Positions 41,927 to 54,240 of a stretch of 64,000 nt of DNA are shown here, piece by piece. The DNA is taken from NCBI GenBank assembly GCA_917880885.1, contig OU862928.1, forward strand, positions 10,435,721 to 10,499,720, written 5' to 3'. The notes under the pieces are model-generated. The model had not been told where the DNA came from and made no database searches. It was given only the letters and a program-made list of their open reading frames with translations. Source of the DNA: Limnephilus marmoratus (Eukaryota > Arthropoda > Insecta > Trichoptera > Limnephilidae). Positions within the stretch are counted from its first letter, which is position 1, and each line of letters opens with the position of its first letter. Position numbers and translations under genes: made by a program.

Positions 41927-42982
41927 ATTATTTTTTTATTATTTAACAATGTTTAAATAGAACACACTTAAAAATAAAAAAATAATAATTAATTTAAAAA
42001 AATTGACAATTCTTTAAATTTTTCTAGTAAATTTTCAGTTCTAGATAGTTCCGTTCGAGTTCTGTAATTATTTTAGTTTTGCAATGTAACTGACCTTTAA
42101 TGATAAAATAACAGAACTTGAGTAGAACCAATAAAGAACGTGAAAATTAACTTTAAAAAAAGTTGAATTATTCAGTATCATCGAAACAACCTTACCATTG
42201 CATTAAAACCTAATTAATTGTGTATCTACGTATTCGGGTAGGTACCTGCGCATTTTCTTCTCTTTGCTTTTTTCATGATATTTGCAATACTACCGAAATA
42301 AGTAGGTACCTACCCCGAATGAATAACGTGTTAATTTGAACTGGCTAGCAAAATTTTAACTTCCGATGGAATCTGTAAGCGCGTGTTTTGATGATTTTTT
42401 TTCGGAAAATGTCGAATTTTGTCAGCATCTCCTGAACTATTTTATATGGGATGGGCATACAATTTTGGTTTTAAAAGTTGCGGAATTTTCTATTGTATTA
42501 GATTTTTGAAAAACATCCGAGCCGGGATCGGTTTTGGGGCCGCAATGCCGCGTACCGTAAAACCACTACCGAAAACCGTGAAAAGTCTGCTTTGTTAGGC
42601 TAAAAATTTGACGTCTGAGATCCCTGACCTGACTCAATATTCCTAGCATTTTCATTTGCATCGAAACTGATGGCCAAAATGACATCATTTTTTTGGAAAC
42701 GCGAACCTGTCGGCGGGAAATGTAACCTGGCCGAATTGAGTGTAATTTTACTATTGGTTCTAGTTTTCGCCGTTGATTCGCGTCAGTTTTTCTGTGAATA
42801 AGGCGCTAATTTTGTCGAAAAAAACTGACCTCGCAAAATCAAAGTACTGAGGGTGCACTGAATTTGCTTTAACCGAAAGTGAACCTTGAGGTGGGTGAAA
42901 CGTAAAGGGCGTACTGGTCGTTTTTGCGTCAACGAAAAAGTGCGCGGAAAAAGAGCTTTCCCAAAGTGAACAATACTATATA
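41593..42982 (+). repeat. U spacer with a (TA)n expansion
   Basis: Same order as 4265-5587. The TA tract at about 41877-41925 is expanded to more than 20 TA units. The palindrome is at about 42010-42195. Confidence 0.88.
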
Positions 42983-43095
42983 CTAGGTTTTGCCCGTTGC
43001 AGAAGCAACTAACGGGTTAAAACACTATGCGATTTGACGTGTGAACGTGGATGAAGCGAGGAGGAGTGTGTGTTAAATTAAATATATGAAGAAAC
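42983..43095 (-). repeat. H junction module
   Basis: CTAG at 42983-42986. Confidence 0.76.
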
Positions 43096-43865
43096 CTGAG
43101 GTTACAGTGACTTTGAAACGCATGCCGGGTACCCGATGTATATAATGTTATAATATAGTGCAGGCATTTGCAAGGCGCTTGCATAATAATGTAGTTTCCC
43201 TGAACTTGGAATGGAACCATTACAGTTAAGTTGAACCCGAAGTTACAGTGATGTTGCAACGCATGCCGGGTACCCTTTGTATATAATGTTATAATATAAA
43301 GCAGGCGTTTGCAAGGCGCTTGTATTATAATGTAGTTTCCAGGAACTTGGAATGGAACCATTACAGTTATGTTGAACCCGAGGTTACAGTGATGTTGCAA
43401 CGCATGCCGGGTACCCTTTGTATATAATGTTATAATATAAAGCAGGCGTTTGCAAGGCGCTTGTATTATAATGTAGTTTCCAGGAACTTGGAATGGAACC
43501 ATTACAGTTAAGTTGACCCCGAGGTTACAGTGATCTTGCAACGCATGCCGGGTACCCGTTGTATATAATGTTATAATATATTGCAGGCGTTTGCAAGGCG
43601 CTTGCATTATAATGTAGTTTCCCAGAACTTGGAATGGAACCATTACAGTTAAGTTGACCCTGATATTACAGTGATGTTGCAACGCATGCCGGGTACCCGT
43701 TGTATATAATTTTATAATACAGTGCATGCGTTTGCAAGGCGCTTGAATTATAATGCAGTTTCCCGGAACTTGGAATGGAACCATTACAGTTAAGTTGACC
43801 CCGAGGTTACAGTGATGTTGCAACGCATGCCGGGTACCCGTTGTATATAATGTTATGTAGAAATA
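43096..43865. repeat. M minisatellite array, 141-bp monomers
   Basis: About five long monomers plus partial ones. The minus strand is open from 43868 to 43017 (283 codons), starting in the array edge and ending in the H flank. Confidence 0.93.
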
Positions 43866-44180
43866 CAAATCCCCAAAGTTGACCTTTATTGGTTAACCAA
43901 CACCTCTGCAATAGGTCACCCCAAGTGGTTCGCTACGTTTGGTGATTTAGTAGGGGTGCCCGGGTTCATGGGGTGAGGTCTGTCTAGGTCTTGGAGGCGG
44001 ATGCCCAGGACACACTGAACCCCAGATTCCTACCCACCCCTTAAACCCTTTTCCTTCCCAGAACTCTCATCTCCTTCTTTCCTAAAAAAATCCTCCACAC
44101 AGCATCCCCAAAGATGACATAGGACCTGAGGGAAATTATTTTCCCCACGGCCTCCTGTGTGGAGCTCATGTAAAAAAAAA
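43866..44180 (+). repeat. S2 element
   Basis: GTTGACCTTTATTGGTTAAC to TGTGTGGAGCTCATGT plus a run of A. Confidence 0.66.
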
Positions 44181-44455
44181 ATAATTAAATGCATATAAAT
44201 TCACCTTTCCCAAAAAGCCAGAAATAATTGAAAAAAACATGTTCTTAATATATTTTCCCTTGCTTAGTTCTGCACTCCTGGTATTCATCCTTTTAAAATT
44301 TTGTTTTATTCGAGTAAAAAAAAGAACAGAAAAAATATTCTTTCATGGCGTACTCTACTCCCCCCCTTCCTCCATCCCGCAAAACCCCCTCCCGGGTTCC
44401 CCTCCCCCTTCCCAGGTTACCCTCCCCCCTCCCTGGTTTTCCTCCCCCCTCTTTT
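44181..44455. repeat. AT-rich block and C-rich tract
   Basis: Same block as 26233-26560, cut short within the C-rich tract at about 44450. Confidence 0.7.
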
Positions 44456-44790
44456 TTAACCAACACCTCTGCCCTAGGTCACCCTATGTGATTCGCTACG
44501 CTTAGTGATTTAGCAGGGGTGCCCGGGTTCATGGGATGAGGTGTGTCTAGGTCTGATGATCAGGACACACTGAACCCCAGATTCCTACCCACCCCTTAAA
44601 CCCTTTTCCTTCCCAGAACTCTTCTCTCCTTCGTTTCCCTAAAAGACGAAGCGAGCAGGAGTGTGTGTTAAATTAAATATATGAAGAAAAAACGATGTCT
44701 GAATGCGGATGAAGCGAGGAATGAGCGCCTACAAAGGGAACAGGTAGTCGATCGCTCCCCCAAAGTTTCGTCGCAATCGGATGAACGGTT
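44456..44790 (+). repeat. Second S2 fragment fused to H flank
   Basis: S2 5' and central part (CACCTCTGCCCTAGGTCACC ... CCTTCGTTTCCCTAAAAG) breaks directly into GACGAAGCGAGCAGGAGTGT, an H flank. The identical breakpoint occurs at about 49508 and 51751. Confidence 0.72.
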
Positions 44791-46100
44791 TAGCAGTGCA
44801 TAATTTCATGATACCAGAGCTCACTATTTGTAGTTGTATTGTAAGTACTGAGTAGGTACTTTGTTGTAATATTTCACCAAAACGACGCCATTATGTTGTT
44901 GAGCATAAAATAATTTTATAAAAACTTCTTTTCATCACAAATAATTTTATTCGATATCATGTTTTATTTTTAAAGGAAAAAAGTCCCTGCAAGAAAGTAC
45001 CTACCTAGAACAGCGTAATATATATATATTTTTTGTTATTTCACAATATCCAAACAGAACCACGCTTTATTCATAAATAATCTACACATTTAAAAATAAA
45101 TAACATAAAAATAATAAGGCTGGGTTGTTTAAAAAAAAGAATTGACAATTTTACAAATTTTTCTTGTCAATTTTCAGTTCTAGAAAGTTCTGTAATTATT
45201 TCAGTTGTGTGATGCGACTGGCCTATAATGATACAAAATAGAACTTGAATAGAACCAACACCGAACGTGAAAATTAACTTTAAAAAAAATTTAATTATTT
45301 AGTATCATCGAAACAACCTTACCTTACTTAGTATTGCATTAAAACCTAATCAATTGTGTATCTACGTATTCGGGTAGGTAACTGCGCGTTTCATATTTGC
45401 AATACTACCGAAATAAGTAGGTACCTACCCGGAATAAATAACGTGTTAATTTGAACTGGCCAGGAATATTTAAACTTCCGATGGAATCTCTAAGCACGTG
45501 TTTTGGTGATTTTTTTTTGGAAAAGTTCGGATTTTGGTAGCTTTTCCTGAAGTTTTTTACATGGTATGGGCATGTTATGTCGGTGTTAAAAATTGCGGAA
45601 TTCTCTACTGCGTTAGATTTTTGAAAAACATCCAAGCCGGGATCGGTTTTGGGGCCACAATGCCGCGTACCGTAAAACCACTACCGAAAACTGTGAAAAG
45701 TCTGTTTTGTTAGGCTAAAAATTTGACGTCTGAGATCCCTGACCTGACTCAATATTCCTAGCATTTTTATTTGCATTGAAACTGATGGCCAAAATGACAT
45801 CTTTTTTTTTGGAAACGCGAACCTGTCGGCGGGAAATGTAACCTGGCCGAATTGAGTGTGATTTTACTATTGGTTCTAGTTTTCGCCGTTGATTCGCGTT
45901 AGTTTTTCTGTGAATAAGGCGCTAATTTTGTCGACAAAAATAAACTCCGCAAAATCAAAGTACTGAGGGTGCACTGAATTTGCTTGAACCGAAAGTGAAC
46001 CTTGAGGTGGGTGAAACGTAAAGGGCGTACTGGTCGTTTTTGCGTCAACGAAAAAGTGCGCAGAAAAAGAGCTTTCCCAAAGTGAACATTAATATATATA
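44791..46100 (+). repeat. U spacer
   Basis: Standard order, palindrome about 45118-45318, right end AATATATATACTAG. Confidence 0.87.
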
Positions 46101-46214
46101 CTAGGTTTTGCCCGTTGCAGAAGCAACTGACGGGTTTAAACACTATGCGATTTGACGTGTGAACGTGGATGAAGCGAGGAAAAGTGTGTGTTAAATTAAA
46201 TATATGAAGAAACC
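46101..46214 (-). repeat. H junction module
   Basis: CTAG at 46101-46104. Confidence 0.76.
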
Positions 46215-47402
46215 TGAGGTTACAGTGACCTTGCAACGCATGCCGGGTACCCGTTGTATATAATGTTATGTAGTGCAGCGCTTGCATTAAAATGTAATTT
46301 CCCAGGAATTGGAATGGAACCATTACAGTTAAGTTGACCCCGAGGTTACAGTGACCTTGCAACGCATGCCGAGTAACCGTTGTATATTATGTTATAAATT
46401 GCAGGCGCTTGCATTAAAATTTTATTTCCCGGGAATCGGGATGAAACCATTACAGTAAAGTTGACCCCTAGGTTACAGTGACCTTGCAACGCATACCGGG
46501 TACCCGTTGTATATAATGTTATATAGTGCAGGCGCTTGCTTTAAAATGTTATTTCCCGGGAATTGGGATGGAACCACTACAGTTAAGTTGACCCCGAGGT
46601 TACAGTGACCTTGCAACGCATGCCGTGTACCCGTTGTATATTATGTTATAAATTGCAGGCGCTTGCATTAAAATTTTATTTCCCGGGAATCGGGATGAAA
46701 CCATTACAGTAAAGTTGACCCCTAGGTTACAGTGACCTTGCAACGCATACCGGGTACCCGTTGTATATAATGTTATATAGTGCAGGCGCTTGCTTTAAAA
46801 TGTTATTTCCCGGGAATTGGGATGGAACCATTACAGTTAAGTTGACCCCGAGGTTACAGTGACCTTGCAACGCATGCCGTGTACCCGTTGTATATTATGT
46901 TATAAATTGCAGGCGCTTGCATTAAAATTTTATTTCCCGGGAATCGGGATGAAACCATTACAGTAAAGTTGACCCCTAGGTTACAGTGACCTTGCAACGC
47001 ATGCCGGGTACCCGTTGTATATAATGTTATATAGTGCAGGCGCTTGCATTATAATGTAGTTTCCGGGGACTTGGGATGGAACCATTAGAGTTTAGTTGAC
47101 CCTGAGGTTAAAGTGGCCTTGCAACGCATGCCGGGTACCCGTAGTATATAATGTTACATAGTGCAGGCGCTTGCATTATAATGTAGTTTCCCAGGACTTC
47201 GGATGGAACATTACAGTTTTATTGACCCCGAGGTTAAAGCGGCCTTGCAACGCATGCCGGGTACCCGTAGTATATAATTTTATAAAGTGCATAATTTTAT
47301 AATGTTGTTTCCCGGGACTTGGTAGGGAACCATTACGGTTTAGTTGACCCCGAAGTTAAAGTGGCCTCGCAACGCATGCCGGGTACCCGCTGTATATAAT
47401 TA
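46215..47402. repeat. M array with two-monomer (about 253 bp) higher-order repeat
   Basis: About nine short monomers. In the centre two types alternate: GCATGCCGTGTACCCG with GAATCGGGATGAAACC, and GCATACCGGGTACCCG with GAATTGGGATGGAACC. The first recurs at about 46619 and 46872, 253 bp apart, so dimers were duplicated. Confidence 0.9.
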
Positions 47403-48735
47403 ATTTATTTACGCACAAATAGTCCATTAACAATAACAATAACAATCGGTTGCACGGTTTAGCAGTGCAAAATTTCATTATGCTGGAGCTCACTATTGTA
47501 GTTGTATTGTATTTCATTTTGCAAGTGTAAGTACTAAGTAGGTACTTTGTTGTAATATTTCACCAAAACGACGCCATTATGCTGTTGAGCATAAAATAAT
47601 TTTCACTACAAATAAATTCATTCAATATCATGTTTTGATTTTTAAATGAAAAAAGTCCCCGCAAGTAAGTACCTACCTAGAACACGCGTAATGTATATAT
47701 ATATACAATGTTCAAATAGAACACACTTAAAAATAAAAAATAAAATTAATTAAAAAAATTGACAATTCTTTAAATTTTTCTAGTAAATTTTCAGTTCTAT
47801 AAAGTTCCGTTCGAGTTCTGTAATTATTTCAGTTTTGTGATGTAACTGGTCTGTAATGATAAAACGATAGAATTTGAGTAGAACCATCACAGAACGTGAA
47901 AATTAACTTTCAAAAGTTCAATTATTCTGTATCATCGAAACAACCTTACCTTAGTATTTATTGCATTAAAACCTAATTCGTTGTGTAGGTACCCATTCAG
48001 GTAGGTACCTGCGCATTTCCTTAGATTCCGGCAATCTTAGCTTTTTTCGTCATATTTGCAATACTACCGAAATAAGTAGGTACCTACCCCGAATGAAAAA
48101 CGTGTTAATTTGAACTGGCCAGCAAATATTTAAACTTCCGATGGAATCTGTGAGCGCGTATTTTGATGATTTTTTTTCGGAAAATTTCGAGTTTTGTCAG
48201 CATCTCCTGACGTATTTTATATGAGAATCATATGTTTTATTGGTGTTAAAAGTTGCGGAATCTATCCGGCTATCGTATTTTCAAAAAACATCTAGCCCGG
48301 AATCGGTTTTTCGGCGGTAATGTCGTTTTCCGAAAAACAACGACCGAAACCGCCGAGAGTTCCGTTTTGTTAGGCTAAAAATTTGACATCTGAGATCCTG
48401 ACCTATGTCAATAGTCCTATATAGCATTTTCCTTTGTGAAATTAGCGGGTTTTTTCGTCATTTTTTTTTTTCAAACGCCGTCTGTCGGCGGGAAATATAA
48501 TCGAGTGATTCGAGTAGAGCTTCTAGTTTTCGCCGCCGATTCGTATCGGAGAATAAATCCCTGTATATATTTTTTTTGTCGGAAAAAAAAAACTCCCAGC
48601 TTCCATGTCTGAATTTGCTTCGACCGAAAGTGAACCTTGAGGTGGGTGAAACGCAATGGGCGTACTGGTCGTTTTTGCGTCAACAAAAAAGTGCGCGGAA
48701 AAAGAGCTTTCCCAAAGTAAACAATACTATATATA
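47403..48735 (+). repeat. U spacer
   Basis: Close to 54.24-55.53 kb; palindrome about 47750-47950. Confidence 0.88.
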
Positions 48736-48810
48736 CTAGGTTTTGCCCGTTGCAGAAGCAACTGACGGGTTAAAGCACTATACGATTTGATGTGTGAACG
48801 TGGATGAAGA
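48736..48810 (-). repeat. H junction module, flank cut by AT satellite
   Basis: CTAG at 48736-48739. The flank stops after GAACGTGGATGAAG, where the AT-rich satellite begins. The same truncation occurs at 51035. Confidence 0.74.
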
Positions 48811-49385
48811 TTTAAAATTTATCGGATTTTAAAATTTTTTCGATTTTTAAATTTTTTGATTTTTAAAATTTTTTCGATTTTTAAATTTTTTCGATTTTTT
48901 AATTTTTTGGATTTTAATTTTTTTTTCGATTTTTAAATTTTTTGGATTTTAAAATTTTGTGATCTTTAAAATTTTTTGGATTTTTTAATTTTTTTAGATT
49001 TTGGAATTTTTTGGATTTTAAAATTTTTTCGATTTTAAAATTTTTTGGATTTTGAAATTTTTTTGATTTTAAAATTTTTTCGATTTTAAAATTTTTTGGA
49101 TTTTAAAATTTTTTGGAATTTAAATTTTTTCGATTTTTAAAATTTTTTCGATTTTGAAATTTTTTGGATTTTAAAATTTTTTCGATTTTAAAATTTTTTG
49201 GATTTTGAAATTTTTTTGATTTTAAAATTTTTTCGTTTTTAAAATTTTTTGGATTTTAAAATTTTTTGGATTTTAAAATTTTTTGGATTTAAAAATTTGT
49301 TGAAATTTAAATTCTTTTTTGATTTTTAAATTTTGTTGTATTTTGAAATTAAAATTATTTTGAAATTGGTTATCAAAATAACGCA
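48811..49385. repeat. AT-rich 17-bp satellite
   Basis: Same satellite as 29.04-29.47 kb, ending GTATTTTGAAATTAAAATTA and then TTGGTTATCAAAATAACG as there. Confidence 0.9.
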
Positions 49386-49690
49386 ATATAATTTAGGGCC
49401 CTCTAGGTCAAGAGGTAAGACTCTCGACTCGCAATCCGAAGATTGCGGGTTCGAACTCAATCCCTTAAACCCTTTTCCTTCCCAGAACTCTTCTCTCCTT
49501 CGTTTCCCTAAAAGACGAAGCGAGCAGGAGTGTGTGTTAAATTAAATATATATGAAGAAAAAACGATGTCTGAATGCGGATGAAGCGAGGAATGAGCGCC
49601 TACAAAGGGAACAGGTAGTTGACCGCACCCCCAAAATTTCATCGCAATCGGATAAACGGTTTAGCAATGCACAATTTCATAATACCAGAG
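49386..49690 (+). repeat. S1 head, S2 fragment and H flank, chimeric
   Basis: The S1 tRNA-like head (GGGCCCTCTAGGTCAAGAGG, GCGGGTTCGAACTCAA) is cut at about 49460 and joined to S2 (CCCTTAAACCCTTTTCCTTC), which is cut at about 49508 and joined to an H flank with a T108 remnant. Confidence 0.75.
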
Positions 49691-50962
49691 CTCACTATTT
49701 GTAGTTGTATTGTAAGTACTAAGTAGGTACTTTGTTGTAATATTTCACCAAAACGACGCCATTATGTTGTTGAGCATAAAATAATTTTATAAAAACTTCT
49801 TTCCAGCACAAATAATTTTATTCAATATCATGTTTTATTTTTAAAGGAAAAAAGTCCCTGCAAGAAAGTACCTACCTAGAACAGCGTAATATATATTTTT
49901 TTTTGTTACTTCACAATTTCCAAATAGATAATCTGCACATTTAAAAATAACATAACATAAAAATAATAAGGCTGGGTTGTTTAAAAAAAATAATTGACAA
50001 TTTTACAAATTTTTCTTGTCAATTTTCAGTTCTAGAAAGTTCCGTAATTATTTCAGTTTTGTGATGTAACTGGCCTTTATTGAGAAAAAACAGAATTTGA
50101 GTAGAACCAACACAGAACGTGAAAATTAACTTTAAAAAAAAAATTGAATTATTTAGTATCATCGAAACAACCTTACCTTAGTATTTATTGCATTAAAACC
50201 TAATTCGTTGTGTAGGTACCCATTCAGGTAGGTACCTGCGCATTTCCTTAGATTCCGGCAATCTTTGCTTTTTTCATCATATTTGCAATACTACCGAAGT
50301 AAGTAGGTACCTACCCCGAATGAAAAACGTGTTAATTTGAACTGGCCAGCAATAATTAAACTTCCGATGGAATCTGTGAGCACGTGTTTTGATGATTTTT
50401 TTTCGGAAAATTTCGAGTTTTGTCAGCATCTCCTGACATATTTTATATGAGAATCGTATGTTTTATTGTTATTAAAAGTTGCGGAATATCTCAGGCTATC
50501 GTATTTTTAAAAAACATCTAGCCCGGAATCGGTTTTTCGGCGGCAATGTGGTTTTCCGAAAAACAACGACCCAAACCGCCGAGAGTTCCGTTTTGTTAGG
50601 CTAAAACTTTGACATTTGAGATCTGCGTCAACGGTCCTAGCATTTTCCTTTGTGAAATTAAGGGGTTTTTTCGTCATTTTTTTTTTACCAACGCCATCTG
50701 TCGGCGGGAAATATGACCGAGCCGAATCGAGTGATTCGAGTAGAGCTTCTAGTTTTCGCCGCCGATTCGTATCGGAGAATAAACCCCTGTATATATTTTA
50801 TTTTGTCATTAAAAATTTGCTTACAGTTTTCATTCCGAATTTGCTTCAACCGAAAGTGAACCTTGAGGTGGGTGAAACGTAAAGGGCGTACTGGTCGTTT
50901 TTGCGTCAACCAAAAAGTGCGCGGAAAAAGACCTTTCCCAAAACCAAACAATACTATATATA
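49691..50962 (+). repeat. U spacer
   Basis: Palindrome about 49970-50170, then GTAGGTACCTACC, CTGTCGGCGGGAAATATGAC and the approach to CTAG. Confidence 0.87.
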
Positions 50963-51034
50963 CTAGGTTTTGCCCGTTGCAGAAGCAACTGACGGGTTAA
51001 AGCACTATACGATTTGATGTGTGAACGTGGATGA
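50963..51034 (-). repeat. H junction module, flank cut by AT satellite
   Basis: CTAG at 50963-50966; as at 48736. Confidence 0.74.
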
Positions 51035-51628
51035 AGATTTAAAATTTTTCGGATTTTAAAATTTTTTAGATTTTTAAATTTTTTGATTTTTAAAATTTTT
51101 TCGATTTTTAAATTTTTTCGATTTTTTAATTTTTTGGATTTTAATTTTTTTTTCGATTTTTAAATTTTTTGGTTTTTAAATTTTTTGGATTTTATAATTT
51201 TGTGATCTTTAAAATTTTTTGGATTTTTAAATTTTTTTCGATTTTGGAATTTTTTGGATTTTAAAATTTTTTCGTTTTTAAAATTTTTTGGATTTTGAAA
51301 TTTTTTTGATTTTAAAATTTTTTCGATTTTGAAATTTTTTGGATTTTAAAATTTTTTGGAATTTAAATTTTTTCGATTTTTAAATTTTTTTCGATTTTGA
51401 AATTTTTTGGATTTTAAAATTTTTTCGATTTTAAAATTTTTTGGATTTTGAAATTTTTTTGATTTTAAAATTTTTTCGTTTTTAAAATTTTTTGGATTTT
51501 AAAATTTTTTGGATTTTAAAATTTTTTGGATTTAAAAATTTGTTGAAATTTAAATTCTTTTTTGATTTTTAAATTTTGTTGTATTTTGAAATTAAAATTA
51601 TTTTGAAATTGGTTATCAAAATAACGCA
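51035..51628. repeat. AT-rich 17-bp satellite
   Basis: Duplicate of 48811-49385 with small indels. Confidence 0.9.
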
Positions 51629-51930
51629 ATATAATTTAGGGCCCTCTAGGTCAAGAGGTAAGACTCTCGACTCGCAATCCGAAGATTGCGGGTTCGAACT
51701 CAATCCCTTAAACCCTTTTCCTTCCCAGAACTCTTCTCTCCTTCGTTTCCCTAAAAGACGAAGCGAGCAGAAGTGTGTGTTAAATTAAATATATATGAAG
51801 AAAAAACGATGTCTGAATGCGGATGAAGCGAGGAATGAGCGCCTACAAAGGGAACAGGTAGTTGACCGCACCCCCAAAATTTCATCGCAATCGGATAAAC
51901 GGTTTAGCAATGCACAATTTCATGATACCA
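51629..51930 (+). repeat. S1 head, S2 fragment and H flank, duplicate chimera
   Basis: Same breakpoints as 49386-49690. Confidence 0.75.
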
Positions 51931-53204
51931 GAGCTCACTATTTGTAGTTGTATTGTAAGTACTAAGTAGGTACTTTGTTGTAATATTTCACCAAAACGAC
52001 GCCATTATGTTGTTGAGCATAAAATAATTTTATAAAAACTTCTTTCCAGCACAAATAATTTTATTCAATATCATGTTTTATTTTTAAAGGAAAAAAGTCC
52101 CTGCAAGAAAGTACCTACCTAGAACAGCGTAATATATATATTTTTTTGTTACTTCACAATATCCAAATAGATAATCTGCACATTTAAAAATAACATAACA
52201 TAAAAATAATAAGGCTGGGTTGTTTAAAAAAAATAATTGACAATTTTACAAATTTTTCTTGTCAATTTTCAGTTCTAGAAAGTTCCGTAATTATTTCAGT
52301 TTTGTGATGTAACTGGCCTTTATTGAGAAAAAACAGAATTTGAGTAGAACCAACACAGAACGTGAAAATTAACTTTAAAAAAAAAATTGAATTATTTAGT
52401 ATCATCGAAACAACCTTACCTTAGTATTTATTGCATTAAAACCTAATTCGTTGTGTAAGTACCCATTCAGGTAGGTACCTGCGCATTTCCTTAGATTCCG
52501 GCAATCTTTGCTTTTTTCATCATATTTGCAATACTACCGAAGTAAGTAGGTACCTACCCCGAATGAAAAACGTGTTAATTTGAACTGGCCAGCAATAATT
52601 AAACTTCCGATGGAATCTGTGAGCACGTGTTTTGATGATTTTTTTTCGGAAAATTTCGAGTTTTGTCAGCATCTCCTGACGTATTTTATATGAGAATCGT
52701 ATGTTTTATTGGTGTTAAAAGTTGCGGAATCTATCCGGCTATCGTATTTTTAAAAAACATCTAGCCCGGAATCGGTTTTTCGGCGGTAATGTCGTTTTCC
52801 GAAAAACAACGACCGAAACCGCCGAGAGTTCCGTTTTGTTAGGGTAAAACTTTGACATTTGAGATCTGCGTCAACGGTCCTAGCATTTTCCTTTGTGAAA
52901 TAAGCGGGTTTTTTCGTCATTTTTTTTTTTCAAACGCCATCTGTCGGCGGGAAATACGACCGAGCCGAATCGAGTGATTCGAGTAGAGCTTCTAGTTTTC
53001 GCCGCCGATTCGTATCGGAGAATAAATCCCTGTATATATTTCATTTTGTCGAAAAAAATTGACTTACAGTTTTCATTCGGAATTTGCTTCAACCGAAAGT
53101 GAACCTTGAGGTGGGTGAAACGCAAAGGGCGTACTGGTCGTTTTTGCGTCGACAAAAAAGTGCGCGGAAAAAGAGCTTTCCCAAAGTGAACAATACTATA
53201 TATA
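51931..53204 (+). repeat. U spacer
   Basis: Duplicate of 49691-50962 at the left. From about 52680 it resembles the 4265 and 54241 type (CGTATTTTATATGAGAATCG, GGTGTTAAAAGTTGCGGAAT), which suggests gene conversion. Confidence 0.85.
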
Positions 53205-53320
53205 CTAGGTTTTGCCCGTTGCAGAAGCAACTGACGGGTTTAAACACTATGCGATTTGACGTGTGAACGTGGATGAAGCGAGGAAGAGTGTGTGTTAAAT
53301 TAAATATATGAAGAAACCTG
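53205..53320 (-). repeat. H junction module
   Basis: CTAG at 53205-53208, full flank. Confidence 0.76.
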
Positions 53321-54240
53321 AGGTTACAGTGACCTTGCAACGCATGCCGGGTACCCGTTGTATATAATGTTATGTAGTGCAGCGCTTGCATTAAAATGTA
53401 ATTTCACAGGAATTGGAATGGAACCATTACAGTTAAGTTGACCCCGAGGTTACAGTGACCTTGCAACGCATGCCGAGTAACCGTTGTATATTATGTTATA
53501 AATTGCAGGCGCTTGCATTAAAATTTTATTTCCCGGGAATCGGGATGAAACCATTACAGTAAAGTTGACCCCTAAGTTACAGTGACCTTGCAACGCATAC
53601 CGGGTACCCGTTGTATATAATGTTATATAGTGCAGGCGCTTGCTTTAAAATGTTATTTCCCGGGAATTGGGATGGAACCATTACAGTTAAGTTGACCCCG
53701 AGGTTACAGTGACCTTGCAACGCATGCCGTGTACCCGTTGTATATTATGTTATAAATTGCAGGCGCTTGCATTAAAATTTTATTTCCCGGGAATTGGGAT
53801 GAAACCATTACAGTAAAGTTGACCCCTAGGTTACAGTGACCTTGCAACGCATGCCGGGTACCCGTTGTATATAATGTTATATAGTGCAGGCGCTTGCATT
53901 ATAATGTAGTTTCCGGGGACTTGGGATGGAACCATTAGAGTTTAGTTGACCCTGAGGTTAAAGTGGCCTTGCAACGCATGCCGGGTACCCGTAGTATATA
54001 ATGTTACATAGTGCAGGCGCTTGCATTATAATGTAGTTTCCCAGGACTTCGGATGGAAACATTACAGTTTTATTGACCCCGAGGTTAAAGCGGCCTTGCA
54101 ACGCATGCCGGGTACCCGTTGTATATAATTTTATAAAGTGCATAATTATATAATGTTGTTTCCCGGGACTTGGTAGGGAACCATTACGGTTTAGTTGACC
54201 CCGAAGTTAAAGTGGCCTCGCAACGCATGCCGGGAACCGC
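53321..54240. repeat. M minisatellite array, short monomers
   Basis: About seven monomers, closely matching 46215-47402. The last monomer is truncated and joins U directly without the ACGCACAAATAGTCC edge. Confidence 0.92.

Larger units (their letters stand above)
48736..53204 (+). repeat. Recent tandem duplication of a 2.23-2.24 kb unit
   Basis: 48736-50962 and 50963-53204 carry the same chain of junctions: truncated H flank, AT satellite, S1 head cut, S2 cut, H flank, T108 remnant, U. Over long stretches they are nearly identical; frames at 49333-49545 and 51576-51788 differ by one residue and are 2243 bp apart. Confidence 0.9.
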
